A stretch of DNA of 64,000 bases. It comes from Astur gentilis. Its lineage: Eukaryota > Chordata > Aves > Accipitriformes > Accipitridae. Below the pieces are notes generated by a model. That model made no database searches, was not told where the DNA came from, and saw nothing but the letters and a program-made list of their open reading frames with translations. Below, in pieces: positions 34,021 to 46,111 of the stretch. Position 1 is the stretch's first letter; each line of letters starts with the position of its first letter. Location of the stretch: contig NC_064892.1 of NCBI RefSeq assembly GCF_929443795.1, positions 27,298,234-27,362,233 on the forward strand, given 5' to 3'. A program made the position numbers and the translations under genes.

Positions 34021-36182
34021 TTTCTGTCTTTTCCTCCCGTTTGTTCCTCCTCAATCCCCTTCCCCTAAACCTTCCTTAATAAATCTTGCACAGTCCCCCA
34101 GCCCCTCCCAGGGATGTCCCAGTTCCTCCTGTTCCTCCTCTTTCCCCGCTTCGTACCAGTCACCAAGGCCAGGCTGGCCCTCTCCAAAGCTCTGCCTGCA
34201 GTTTCTTAATGGTTCTTCAGTTAGTGATGGGAAACTTTGGGGGGTTTTGCCTCTGTTAGCCCTGTCTACTGGCTTTCTGTCTCTGTGTGTTGCTTATCAC
34301 TTCCCCCTTTACTTATTATCTCCTTTCAAATGGAAACTGTCCTTTACCAGATAACCTGAATGAAGCCGATGCTCACACATTCCACGTACCCTTACGGTAT
34401 GAATTAGATATTTTGATCGAGGCAGGAGAAATGTACCTCTAGACATACAAAAAAGGACCCACTACTGTCAAGCACATCTGTATTTCTGAAATATTTTGTC
34501 ACAAATATCATGTGATGACATATTTCCCATTGTCCAGATCAGCAGTTGGATGCTGCTTCCGTCAGTAAAAACTTAGTTGATTTATACAGCCTGAAGAAAC
34601 TCTATAGGATATGTCTTAAAGTAGAAAATGATAAATCAATGTACTTCACCTATTGTCTGATATAAGGTCACTTTGACTTTCTCATTATAGCAGGAAGGTG
34701 GTTAACTTAATGGCTCTGAAAATGAGTAACTTTATTACAGCAGCAGTGTAAGACCTGTGAGATTAAATTTGTAATTATACCGTGTCAAATACATTCAGGA
34801 AACAATTATTTTTGAAAAATATTTTTTACATTAGAAACATATCATTATGTTATATATCTTATTATTACATGTTTTACTGAGCTCCTTGATTGAAAATTTT
34901 TAATTTGAAGAAAATGTGTAAAAGCAGTCCTTCTGGTTTCACGTTGTACCAGCCTTTGGTAAGATAACGTAAACCGCTGTGACATAATGCAATGTAACAT
35001 TTAACATAGCACTGTATCACTAAAAAGTAGTCAAAGACGCTAGTGTAATGTTATCAGCAATCTGTAGGGAAAAAATACGCTGTAAAAAGATTACACACAT
35101 CCCAGTCCTGCCAGAAGATAAACCAGTTAAAATTATAGACTACCACTTCTGGTTGAACCCCATGAGTTAATTCTGGCTACACCCTCTGCATATTTAAAAA
35201 AGTACTCAAGAGGTTTATAAAATGGCATTCGGTTCTGTGTACAATTGCAGTAACTCATACAAAACTAAGCATTTAACAGCACACCGGTATGCGTGGCTTC
35301 TCTGAGGCAGACACTGTAGCGTGGCAGAGGGATTTACACCTTGTTAATATGGTGTCTTCAAATATCTGACCATCTCTTACTTGTACAGTCATTGGCTCAG
35401 TACTTCACTATTAATTTCTATTTTTAATTTAGATACCTGGCTTCATTATGAAAGATCTAAACTCATTAAGCTAAACTTAGACCTTAGCACTCTTAATTCT
35501 ATTACCTCCTGTATTGCCATTACTGAAAATAAACACTACGGTTTGCTATTACAGGACTTACAGCACTGGGAAATTTTATGGACAACGGGGAAATTATTTA
35601 TTTCATAAATATGAGCTAAGTTCATGGAGGGGGTATAAATATTTCATTCACATATTGTAATGCGGTATTAGATTATAGAAGTAAATTCAGATAAATTCCC
35701 CATGAGAAGGTCCCAGAACCCAAACCAATGTATCATGATATTGGGAAAAATGAATTCCAGTCTACCAGCTATGTATCCGCACTGCAGTTAAATGAGACAA
35801 AAGACCAGCTGTAATAAAATATATGCATATTATAAATACATGTTAATTTGAGATAATAATAAATAATTACTTTGTTACACAGCTACATTCAGTAGCATGG
35901 CAAGCAGGAGAGAGCTATAGTACATTATTAGATGAAACTGCAATGAGGACCAGCACTGATATTACGCCCTCCTAGAACAAGACATACATTTGTCAGCATC
36001 CCAGCTTTGAACAAACTCGAAGTAAACGAAGGTAAAAAACCAAAAATATTTCCAGTGAGTGTCCTAGAAAATCATATCTGTTTTCCTGCTTAGCTAGAAA
36101 GCACCAATCTGGAAATGGACATATCCCAGGACACAAAGACACAACATATCATATACCATTATCTATGAGTCAAATATTCTAA

Positions 36183-36325
36183 TGTCTGTGTATATACATC
36201 CATATATATAATATAGAGAAATGCAAATTATGTATGCTTGTGTGTCTGTATACATATAACAAATATTTATAGGTAGGTAGATAGACAGATAGATATACAG
36301 AGATAGGGATATTTACAGGTATATG
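36183..36325 (+). repeat. Imperfect TATA / (GATA)n-rich tract
   Basis: TATATACA, then GTAGGTAGATAGACAGATAGATAT-like units around 36270-36295, much interrupted. Confidence 0.65.
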
Positions 36326-38000
36326 GCTCAGTAATTGATAGATTCTCAACGAGAGAGCCAAAGACACAAATTTCAACATCGTTCAGGACTTGAAACAAAG
36401 GCTAGGCTGCTTCCAACATACCTCATTGTAAACAGAGAGGAAATGGTGCCTAGAAGTTATGCTTGCCATGTTACTCTTTTTTTGAATCTCTGGTTACTCA
36501 GCATGCTACTTATCCTGCTCAGAAACTATAATCTTAAAAAAATAGGAGACTTTTAGATTTGTAACAGAAATAGAAATTAAAGTACAAATATATATGGCTA
36601 GAAGGAGAGCAAGAGAGAGAAAAGAGACCCCACTGTTTTAGGAAATATGAAATGCAATAGGTAGAATAGCCATGACTCCTGAACAAGTACTACATCAGGT
36701 ACATTATTAGAAGAGTAAGCCTGAGTTCTCTATTGTGAAGGGGACAATTTCCTGACAGCTTATATCTGTACTGGCATTTCTCTTGAGGATTAGTGGCACA
36801 TCATTTTCTCTTTCTATTCAGTCTAGCTGTCTTATATACTGGACATAAACATAGACAAAAAACTTTATTATTCTCCCTACATCTAGTCTGTCTGCCTGCT
36901 GTGAGCAGGAACAGTAACATTCTATCAAGAAATGTACTTCTTAAATGACCGCATTAATATTACCTGCAGTTTACTCTTAACTGTTTTTTCTTACTTCTAA
37001 ACCCCTTAATTTCTAATCAGGCTTGAAAATGTCATTTTATAAACAGCCTTTGCCTGCTACTAAAAACCAGACATATTCCTGCTGAGTGCTATACACACCC
37101 ATTCAGGTTAAAGTTAAAGAAACACAAATGCATAAGCCACATTAACTTCCAGTCACATTTCCCATAGCAGGAAGCCTATTTTAAATCACTTCTCACAACT
37201 AGGAGACAGCAGAGCTGAAAAAGAATTTATTTTTTATTCCTGTTCCCTCAAAACCAGATGCATTAACAACAAAATAGGTTTTCTCTTAACGGGTTTTGAA
37301 GGTTGGGTAAAGAGTTGAGTAGGTGACTCTGAACTGTCCCCAGTTTTACTTATCCAGTCTAAACGGGTAATCAGATAGGTAGTTTTTCTTTGTTCATTTT
37401 CCAGCGTGAAGGTTAAAGAAAAACTAAAATAGTATTTTTCCCCTCAAACATCTCTTTTGCACTTTTATTCATGGTAAACCGGGCTAGTGTTCACACTCAG
37501 ACCCAAACTCCCTCATTTTTAACCCATTGTATGTATTGTTTCCTTCCTTGTTTACAGTTGAGAGGAAAGAAGAGCGAGGAAGAAAGGACAGAAAATTCAG
37601 CTGTGCTCTTTTCCCTTAAATGTATTTATTGCAAGTTGAACTGCCTCAAATAACTGGTGCTTTGAACTTCAGGGTGAACATGCAAATACCAGAGACAGTG
37701 CAGCGGTGGCCTGGGAGGTCTGCAAAATGCTCAGCAGTATGGGTTCTGCGTTTGGTTTCTGTGGGAGCTATGGCCTTGGTCTGACCACCTCACTCTGGGC
37801 ATCTAAATCTGTTTACGGAGCCCTGCAGTGCCTGGTTTTTTTCCTGTAGGTACTCTGTCATATCCGCTAGCTTAGGGATGTCTCAGGTCAAAAAGGTACC
37901 TCAGAGAGTACCGGTTGCTTTTTTATAATCAAATAACCCAGACTCTGGCTTTTTAGCTCATCATTTATATGGCACTTTTCCTTATTCCATGCCTTATCTC

Positions 38001-38002
<2 letters not shown>

Positions 38003-38029
<27 letters not shown>
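38003..38029 (+). repeat. Poly-T run
   Basis: 27 consecutive T, read directly. Confidence 0.9.
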
Positions 38030-38034
<5 letters not shown>

Positions 38035-38828
38035 TTAAAAATAATTCCTGCTAGAGTTTGACCCAGCCTCATCAGCTATGTGCTCCAATTCATGTCATCC
38101 CTTTTATTTTCTTATGGCAGTTGAATTTACTACTGTGAAGGGAATTTAGAGGAAAAAAATCTTAACACCCTTCCTGCCCCAACTCTTTTCTAAAATGAAA
38201 TAAAAAACTCAGTGAGATGTTGATGTTTCTAGGTGTCCAGAGAGGCAAAACAGGTGGTGGGCCAATCTGTTTTGACCCTATCAGACTTTTTTAAAGACAC
38301 CTGGAACTTGCTGGAGCTGGAAAGCTGGGCTCCTTGATGACTGTCAGGAAAAAGAAAAAAAGCAAACCAGAAAAAAACCTAAGTAACACCATGGGACAGG
38401 AACTAGATCTAAGATAAATATAAGAACAAAACATTTCTGACAGGTATTCCTGTCATAATACAGGTAACTGTGGAAAATAGTAGAAAAGTACACGAAATGA
38501 ATGAACGTGAGTTCTACATCCCTGAGAACAGTCAGTAGTACAGCTGGCGTGGTATAAGGAAAACATCAATATACAGCTGATAAAAATGGATTATCCTTTA
38601 AAAGGGAAAGAGGAAAAAAAATGAGCAGTTTCCTGAATCAATGCTTTATGTATTGTCACTGAATAGGAAATGGCTTATTTCTTTTGCTTTTAAAATCAAT
38701 AGATATTTTATTTTAAATTAACTATAAAGAATTGAAATCTCAAAAAAGTGAATTTCACTTTATAGGGCTGAGTAGGGGTTTTGATGTTTTTACTTCAAAG
38801 AAAAGATGACTTTTAGTATTATAGGTTA

Positions 38829-38949
38829 GAGAAAAAAAGAAGAAGAAGAAGAAGAAGGAGAAGAAGAATAAGGAGAAGAAGAAGGAGAAGAAGAAGGAGA
38901 AGGAGAAGAAGAAAGAGGAGAAGGAGACAAGGAAGAAGAAGAAAGGAAA
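38829..38949 (+). repeat. (GAA)n/(GGA)n polypurine tract
   Basis: About 120 bp of nearly pure purine made of GAA and GGA units with few breaks. It could form a triplex. The minus strand gives a Ser/Phe-rich artefact frame. Confidence 0.92.
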
Positions 38950-39305
38950 TATAAACAACCATGACACAGTGGCTGAGATATCACTAAAGGCATCCATTTT
39001 GCATTTTTCAGCATGTCTATTTTCCATTTTACAGCATGTTCTTAGACCTGTGCTGAGTTGACTAAGGCACAATGAGTATCAATAACGTGAGTATGTTGTA
39101 TAGAATTCTTTTATATTGTTACTAAAAAACTTTGGAAATCAAGGAATAGAAATAATGCTTCAAAATGATAGTCTAAGTTTTTGAATAATATTTCTGTAAT
39201 CTTGTCTTGTAATGTCCCAATCTAATGTCAGGGAAGGTTTTGATATGATCCCAAGGGCGAGGTTAAGACACAAATGAGGTCAAATGCTGTATACCCAACA
39301 GAGCT

Positions 39306-39311
39306 TTTATT
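39306..39311 (-). terminator. LTR poly(A) signal AATAAA
   Basis: AATAAAAGCTCTGTTGGG on the minus strand, followed by a T/G-rich stretch in the U5 part, as expected for retroviral polyadenylation. Confidence 0.6.
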
Positions 39312-39499
39312 ATCAAAAGTATCAAAAGTAGAAAATAGTAGCGATAGGATAGAATGGAAGAAAAGGCAGAAATCAAGCAAGCAGTTGGGATAGAGTTGCA
39401 AGGATAGTCATGACCATGGATCCAGCAGCGTCCCGTTGGTCCTCAGTCTTCAATTCTTCGGTGATGGGTGCACACCACGGCTCGTCTCCACGTGTTTTT

Positions 39500-39513
39500 T
39501 TTTTTATAGGGCA
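39500..39513 (-). promoter_or_regulatory. TATA box of the 39.2-kb LTR
   Basis: The minus strand reads CCCTATAAAAAA, 195 bp or so before the AATAAA of the same LTR, the normal arrangement for an LTR. Confidence 0.6.
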
Positions 39514-39784
39514 TAGTTCAATGATGCATGCACATACGTACCGTTCATGCACTGTTCACACGCTGCAGGTTTTGTCTATCACATGACCTTCGTGTGATCA
39601 ATACCAGAAGCCAGCATCTTTTCTCAAAGACTACAGTTTCCATGAGAATGGTAGTCTCCACATTCTTCCCTGGCTCCAGCCTGCCTCCTCCCCTGGATGC
39701 CTCAATGGCCTGGTAATCATCCTTTTGGACAGAGGAGTGCCCTGCTTAAACAAGCCATCTCTGGGATAAGTGGGTCGTCACAGC

Positions 39785-39884
39785 AAACAATCCTTGAGAC
39801 GGAGGGCTTGAGATGATAGTCCAGTCTCTCACAACAAGCAGACTTGGAGACAAACAGCTCGAGATAACAATTCAGTCTCTCACA
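39785..39884 (-). repeat. 51-bp tandem duplication at the LTR outer end
   Basis: Two adjacent units share TGTGAGAGACTG, ATCTC-AGC, GTCTC-AAG and a TTG-TGTGA junction in the same order and spacing. U3 duplications in LTRs are often enhancer-like, but no such activity can be read here. Confidence 0.75.
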
Positions 39885-41215
39885 TATACATATTTTCTAG
39901 TTTTCTTACAAAAATGTAATTTGAGAATATCTATTAAAAAGTCTTAATAAACTTAATATATGTCACATCTACTTCTTCCCCTTATCCACTATACCAGTTA
40001 CCCTGTCAACGATGGAATATATGGAACCCAAAGATGGACACAATCTTCTTCACGAATCCATACCAGATAGTTTTGTATTACTTTATTACTATATAGATGC
40101 CTGTAATAATTGCTTGTTTAATAATTGCTTGTACTATCTTTCTAGAAATCAGTTAGGCTCGTTGTTTTACAGCTTTACGAGTTCTTTCTCTTATTCTTTA
40201 CATAGATAGGTACTATGTTTGCTCTTTATTCTTCTGGGACCTCTTCCATCTTCAGCAATTTCTTAATCACTAGCTATTGCTTCTACTTGTTCCTTAAATA
40301 CTTCTAGGAAAAATACTCCCAAGTTATACAGTAAATTTCTAATGGTTTTCCTGCCAGGAAATTCCTTCCTTGAGTCTCTCACGACTTATGCACACACTTT
40401 ATTCTGTTCTTTCCTTGTAATTCTTTGCAAATGTAATTATTTTACTATCTATCACAATTACCACTTTTAGTTTAAGAACATGTAGAGTGTTAAGAAGATG
40501 TAGAATGTCCGTGTAATAATGAATTTATAATTTTAACCATCTCCTCCTCAATGTATTTATAGAACCATTATATTTTCAATTATGCTGTTTGATAGTTGCA
40601 TCTTATTTTATGCCTTTACCTTGGTGATTTTACATCTAAGTTTTCTGTCGTTTCTACCAGTCTGTCCAGATTCCACTTTTGAATTATTCTTTTTCATGTT
40701 CTGACTTACTAAAGTTCGCCAAATGTAGCCATATTAATTTATTTTATCTTTACCTCTTTCTGTCTCTACAAAGTACCAGGACCCCTGTATCTGTGCCTTC
40801 AATATGATCTCTTTTAGGAGCTGCTAGGTCTCTTTTTCTACTTAGAAGTAATTCCCAAGGGATGTTACTCGCCAAGCCATTGAGTTGGTTGAAATTTACA
40901 TTTTAGGCCATTCTCATCAGTCTGTATCTTTTTTTAGATTTTTTTTTTTTACTGCTTTGTGATTCTCTAATTTGCTTTCTGTATGTAAAGTCTTAAAGCA
41001 TTCTCACTGTTTATGTGAATCAAATTCAGTCTAGTCAAACTGCCATCTGTATGCTTGTGTTTCCTTCCAAAGAAAGTCTTTGACCAGTCAGCCATTGGCC
41101 ATCTGTTTCTTCTGGGTATTCTAACTGTTGGCATCTAAGTCCTTGTGACATTCCTCCCCAGACACTGAGGTCTGATTTCCTCTCTTGGTTCAGGGACTGC
41201 ATAACTCCTTTTTTT
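39885..41215 (-). mobile_element. Ancient CR1/L3-like LINE relic truncated at an LTR
   Basis: On the minus strand: a linker-like NIPWELLLSRKRDL segment near 40840-40900; AEDGRGPRR...KSKHSTYLCKE near 40205-40260, matching the family's ...GRGPRDWKxAxxxPIYKKG approach to the RT; a YGFVKK-like segment near 40050; and VDKGK followed by VDVTYIKFIKTF near 39960, the RT motif A region, where the catalytic Asp of LDF has become Lys. It stops at the LTR edge: the expected continuation is not seen on the far side of the LTR. Stops and indels are frequent. The region 40430-40840 is less certain. Confidence 0.66.
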
Positions 41216-42638
41216 TTGATGAATACTGGATTTACTTGGAGTGATGGAGATCATGCCTGCTCTGCATGTTCCTATCCAGCAGAGAAATATAGCTCTTTTT
41301 CCCCTTCACTGACACTTTCACTCCTTAATTTCAGACATGTACTTATACATACAAACATTGAAGTGTTTAGGTGAAGTTCACTTTAACTCTATTAAGTACC
41401 TAAATTTTTGTTGCTTAATGAACTAATCCTTCTGAAGAAAACACAGGAATTAGTTACAAGACATACATGTGGGATTCTCTTCTGACCTTCAGCTGTTACC
41501 CTAGTAGAACATCTGGTGTCATGTATTTCAGCAATCATCTTGGGTACGCTAGACCGTTTCCAAAGTCCCAGATTATTAAGTCTGCTGTCATAGATGTCTT
41601 GCTGCAAAGTGATTTTTATTGCAACTCATTCTAAAATATTTTGAATGAATCATTTCCACACTCCTCAATGGTGGGGAGCCCTCCAGACAAGACCTTGTTT
41701 AGATAAAGTGTGGAAATACTGTTGAAATTCCATGAAAGTGTAATGAGAATGATTAGGTTCAGAAAACAGGCTGAGTGTAGACAGTTTGAAAGAAATGGAT
41801 TTTTCATGTCTAGAGATTAGAAGACGGGAGAACAATATTCAACCATTTGAAAGCAGTCAGATAAGCCTGAGGTTGATCAACATGTTCTCAGCTGATGAGA
41901 AGCATCCATCTTAATTTGCAATACAACATTTTAATTTAATATTAGAAAAAAAAGAGGCAGTAACAAACACTAATAAACTTGTCTTCACTGTCTAAGTTAA
42001 TTCCTGGATGCCTTCATAAATACTACTTTGAGCTTTATATTTCTAGAAGTTCATGAGACTTAAGTGTTCCTAAGTTCAAGTGAACAAGAACTCTCAAACT
42101 TATAAAGGAATACAAAGTATATTTTTCTCATAAGGAAAAATTATTAGGCAGTATTGCAAGATATAAAGATTGAATCCACATGCTGAGATTATATTTTTTA
42201 GGCCTATTAACTCATAGACACAGTCCTAATATACCCGTGGAACTTTTGCTCTGTCATTCAGATATAGACACGTGAATTTGTAATGCCATTTGAGAAGGCA
42301 TGGGCTATCAAGTCTGGCCTCCAGTTGCTTTGGTTTACAAATTCTTCAAGACCCTCTTAACACATATTGTTAATTCATGTTGGCCTTCTCGTATCATGCT
42401 ATCAACATTTTTGCTCAAGTTATATTTTAATTTTAGAACTTAATGTAGTTACTGCTATTGTTTTGGCTTTTGTTAAAAAACTGGTTTTTCATGACAGAGG
42501 AAAACCAATTCAAGATAACTGGAAAAGCAATTCTGCTTTTCAGATTACTTTGAGGTACAAATAGACCTAGTTTCAAGTAATGCTGGTACAACAGACTTCT
42601 CCCAGACAGATCACTGAAAAATTATTTTGTATTCTCAG
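41216..42638. other. Unique AT-rich DNA, no gene recognised
   Basis: AT-rich sequence with no recognised repeat or exon. Confidence 0.55.
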
Positions 42639-43231
42639 TGTTGTGTTTTAACCCCAACCAGCAACTAAGCACCAGGGAGCCGCTCACTCATTTCCCCTAC
42701 ACCCAGTGGGATGGGGGAGAGAATCGGGAAAAGAAGTAAAACTCGTGGGTTGAGATAAGAATGGTTTAATAGAACAGAAAAGAAGAAACTAATAATGATA
42801 ATGATAACACTAATAAAATGACAATAATAATAATAAAAGGATTGGAATATACAAGTGAATGCACAATGCAATTGCTTACCACTTGCTGACCGATGCCCAG
42901 TTAGTCCCTGAGCGGTGATCCCCCCGCCCCCACTCCCCCCCCCCCCCCCCGTTTATATACTGGGCATGACCTCACATGGTATGGAATACCCTGTTGGCCG
43001 GTTTGGGTCACTGCCCTGGCTGTGTCCCCTCCCAACTCCTTGTGCCCCCCCAGCCTTCTTTTTGGCTGGGCATCAGAAGCTGAAAATCCTTGACTTTAGA
43101 CTAAACACTACTCAGCAACAACTGAAAACATCAGTGTGTTATCAACACTCTTCTCATACTGAACTCAAACCCACAGCACTGTACCAGCTACTAGGAATAA
43201 AATTAACTCTATCCCAGCTGAAACCAGGACA
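42639..43231 (-). mobile_element. Solo LTR of an ERVL-like endogenous retrovirus, copy 2
   Basis: 593 bp, TG...CA ended, and flanked by a perfect 5-bp target duplication CTCAG (42634-42638 and 43232-43236). On the minus strand it begins TGTCCTGGTTTCAGCTGGGA and is alignable over its full length with 1906-2489, including the AAGAAGTAAAA and AATAATAATAAAAGGAT blocks (plus-strand reading). A C16 run (42935-42950) and a short AAT reiteration lie inside. It has no internal retroviral sequence, so it is a solo LTR. The perfect duplication suggests it is younger than copy 1. Confidence 0.93.
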
Positions 43232-43236
43232 CTCAG

Positions 43237-45799
43237 CATTAAAAAAACTTATTGAACTGCTTTTCAAGATCTTTGGAAGATGCCCACAGGTTTTTCTGGC
43301 TTTTGGAACAGGCCAATTTTACTAATTACAGGTAAGTTTCAGAATTCAAACTACTATCTAGACAATAACTGTTTCTTTGCTGTATATGTAATGTCAAAGA
43401 GTATCTATGCATATATGTATGTATATATTTATTAAATGCCCTGAAACTAAACAGGAGCATAGGCTACTAAGTGTGGAATAATGTCTGTCCTAGTCTTACA
43501 TTTGATTTTGATAATGGTTTTAAAAATGTTCTATATACACAGGTAACCAACCTTCCTTCTATTTTCCTTCTTTATTTCCTTCTCTATTTCCTTCCTTCCT
43601 TCTTTCCTTCCATCCTTCCTTCTTTCCTCCCTCCCTCTCTTCTCTTTCTTTTCTACTCTTTCCCTTTTTGTTTTGCTGTTACTCTTTCTATTTCTTTCTT
43701 TCTTACACTAAAAGAATAATAAGGATTTCGAGCCTTTAAGTATGATTCTTACAACAAAATAAAGTGTAACACAGAAAGCAGAGATAGGCAGCATAGGCAG
43801 AAGACTATGAGGTGTTCAGTTGTCAGTAATGGCAACTTCTTTTACATGAAAACAGTGCAAGCATTATACTCTCAGAGCTTTTATAGATATCATCTGATAA
43901 ATCTAGCTACGGTATTTCAAGACATTATTGCTTTTTCCCATCACACCTATTGATCTCTCAGACTTTACTATCCTTTTAGAACAGTAGGCAGAATAGGACA
44001 TATACTTGTAATTCATTTATTTCTGTTCGTTTTTCTCTGAAAATATGCCTTTACAGGTTAGTTCATATTCCAGAATATCACAGTTCATATTCCAAACTAT
44101 TACATGCAAAGACTGAGAAAAGCTTACATTTTAATTTTTCAAGACATGTCTGTCCCAATTCAGAAATACTCTCATGAAACTTGGTGTAGTCAATAGCAAC
44201 AGTGTAAAAAGGTGTGTCATCAGGAGCAATGGGGTTTTTTGTTGATCGTATTCTAAATCAGGAAGGATAATACCTAAGTTTCAAATGTTTATCAAGGGGA
44301 ATTTCACTTTCAGTTATTGATGATGGGATTTATCTCCCTTAAATTTAGGGTGTGATTTGTCACGTCTAGGTATAGACATCTGCTTCTGAGAAAGGTGTCT
44401 AGACTTTCTTTAGAGGTAATGGAAAACTAGTCAATGGACTCAATGGAGTCTGGAGAGTGATTCATATCTCACCTAAGGTAACTGATTCATCTGACCACAT
44501 ATGATTGTCCAGTTTAGGATGAGATCAATTGCTTTCCAGATTCCATTGACTATATGCACTGGATATTCATTTATTATGATGAGAATTTAAACAGCTACAT
44601 TGTAGTGACCTACAATAAGCCAGATTAATTCCTCTCCTAGGGGCTCAGCTCAGCTGGCCAGCATCTAGTGACATTTGACATACCCTAAGTATCACACCTA
44701 GCCTTCAGCTAATCCTAAGCAAGGATCACCTATGTCTCCCAAAGGGTCTGTTTTGTATCAGCCAGCCTTTTACAGTTCTCTGGAGTATCTCAGCACTAGA
44801 TGCCAAAGATGGAACAACTAAAACCTTAATTGTTACCTCTAGATACTCATCTAGGGTAAACATCCCAAGTTCCCTTTATGGTTATCAGAAATAGAAAAAT
44901 AATAAGCAAGGTTCTTTTTAGTCTTGTTCTCTAAATATATATCAGGTAATATGTGCCTTAATTGATTAGTTGAGATGAGTCCCTTTCTGACCATTTGAAG
45001 CATTTAGTGATAGCACTGCTTGGCTGTTTATTTTAGTTAAGATGTGTATATGCAAGCATATGAACTATCTGTTAAGCAGAATGATGCTGGAAGTTTCCGA
45101 CTACTTTATGGCTATAAACTCAATGTTATTTTTATACAATGTAAAGTATACTCTGTACCTACCCTCTTAACAGCATCCATTCAGAAAAGTAGTTCTTACC
45201 TTCTGAACCAACTGATTTGGAATGACTTCCACGTACTCAGCTTAAAACTAATGCCCTCTAAAGTAACTCAATTGTAGCCACTTTGAGTCACTTGAACTAA
45301 GACTCTTAACAGGCCACATTTAGCCTTCTTATATAGCTAAGGCATGATGATAGCTACTCTGTTTTTCAGCTAGAGCTCCTGAAATAATATGTGGGAGGTG
45401 TAGCAAGTACTAGTATGCTGCCTGTGTTACATGATGACAAAGAGTACGATTTACTCATCTTGAAGAGATGCATTATGATGTTGCAGGTAAAGCACCTTGA
45501 GGGTTCAAAACCTGACAAGATAGCTTGAAAGAGCTTTATGGAATAAAAGGGGTTAGAAGTCATGCAATATCCCTCCCAGCATTCATAATATCATACTGTC
45601 ACCATTGCTGAACTCTAGTTTCATTTTGGAATAAGCTGGTTTGTTAGAAAATCGAAGCTAAATAATAAGCTAAGGTATATGCATTGTGAATGGTCTCCTG
45701 ACAGTATGCAGCTTGGTCCAGATAACAGGACCTGTTTAAAATCGTCCCACTTCCCACTGCCACTACATGAGGCCAAGGCATTGGCTACTTAAGCCTGGA
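43237..45799. other. AT-rich DNA with a TTCC tract and traces of an old repeat
   Basis: A TTCC/TTTC-rich tract lies at 43551-43705. Around 44340-44720 the text has GTCTAG and CATCTAGTGACATTTGACA segments that recall the 15.5- and 16.9-kb repeat pair, but the match is short. No gene was recognised. Confidence 0.5.
43551..43705 (+). repeat. Imperfect (TTCC/TTTC)n pyrimidine tract
   Basis: About 150 bp, almost wholly pyrimidine, of CTTCCTTC, TTTCCTTC and CTTTCTTT units. Confidence 0.9.
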
Positions 45800-46015
45800 A
45801 AATCCCCAAGGGTGCAGATTCCATAAACCTCCAGGCAACCTGCTCCAGTTCTGCACTAGTTTGCTAATAATTTTTTTAAATGTCCAGTCTGAAACTCCCA
45901 AGCCACAATCAGCTCTTATCTTTTTAACTTCTCTTAATGTCACTGTAAGATGCTATCAGATATCTTCTTCTGAGCATAAAGAAGACCAACTCCCACAACC
46001 TGTCTTTTGACAGTA
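45800..46015 (-). mobile_element. Old CR1 LINE 3' fragment, diverged
   Basis: Read on the plus strand it follows CR1 3' regions antisense: a GGTGCAGATTCCATAAACCT block (family: GGAGATTCCACAACCT), GGCAACCTGCTCCAGT, a TTTTTTTAAATGTCCAGTCTGAAACTCCCAAG block, and the end with CTTCTGAGCATAAAGAAGACC and CTCCCACAACCTGTC. Gaps and substitutions are many. The octamer tail is lost and both ends are approximate. It is older than the other avian-type CR1 copies here. Confidence 0.65.
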
Positions 46016-46111
46016 TAAAAATATCTGTGCTTGATTACAGAGGTTTAAACTGTATCAATATCTGAAAATGGAAAAAAAAAAAAGTCAGAGAGTTGATACG
46101 AAAAAAATTAT

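Larger units (their letters stand above)
32920..34299 (-). mobile_element. Probable endogenous retrovirus LTR plus GC-rich leader
   Basis: A sharp GC- and CpG-rich island inside AT-rich DNA. On the minus strand it has LTR signals in the right order and spacing: a TATA box GGGTATAAAAAGGGC (34007-34020) and, about 95 bp downstream, an ATTAAA poly(A) signal (33915-33920). The likely LTR start is TGATAAGCAACACA, whose TG is at 34298-34299. Downstream of the poly(A) signal are degenerate repeats of CAGCTACTGG/CAGCTCCTGG (33580-33850) and several GTGAGT or GTAAGG splice-donor-like sites. No gag, pol or env frame follows. I could not place the primer binding site, the LTR 3' end or a target duplication. 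An alternative is a host CpG-island promoter, but the TATA-to-poly(A) arrangement favours an LTR. Confidence 0.6.
34300..38828. other. Unique AT-rich DNA, no gene recognised
   Basis: AT-rich with an imperfect TA/GATA tract (36183-36325) and a T27 run (38003-38029). No exon, RNA or transposon was recognised. Confidence 0.55.
39226..39884 (-). mobile_element. Solo LTR of an unclassified endogenous retrovirus
   Basis: The minus strand starts TGTGAGAGACTGAATTG and ends CCTTCCCTGACA, 659 bp with TG...CA ends. It has a TATA box (CCCTATAAAAAAA, 39500-39513) and, about 195 bp downstream, the poly(A) signal AATAAAAGC (AATAAA at 39306-39311), so promoter and terminator lie in LTR order. Its outer U3 end carries a two-unit tandem repeat of about 51 bp, each unit beginning TGTGAGAGACTG. 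No matching target duplication (TCTAA on the left, TATAC on the right) and no internal retroviral genes are visible. The right edge touches an old CR1/L3-like relic. The class (ERV1, ERVK or ERVL) is not settled. Confidence 0.85.

Noticed and set aside
38755..39072. 105-codon minus-strand frame rich in Phe and Ser
   Set aside because: Mostly translation of the GAA/GGA repeat.
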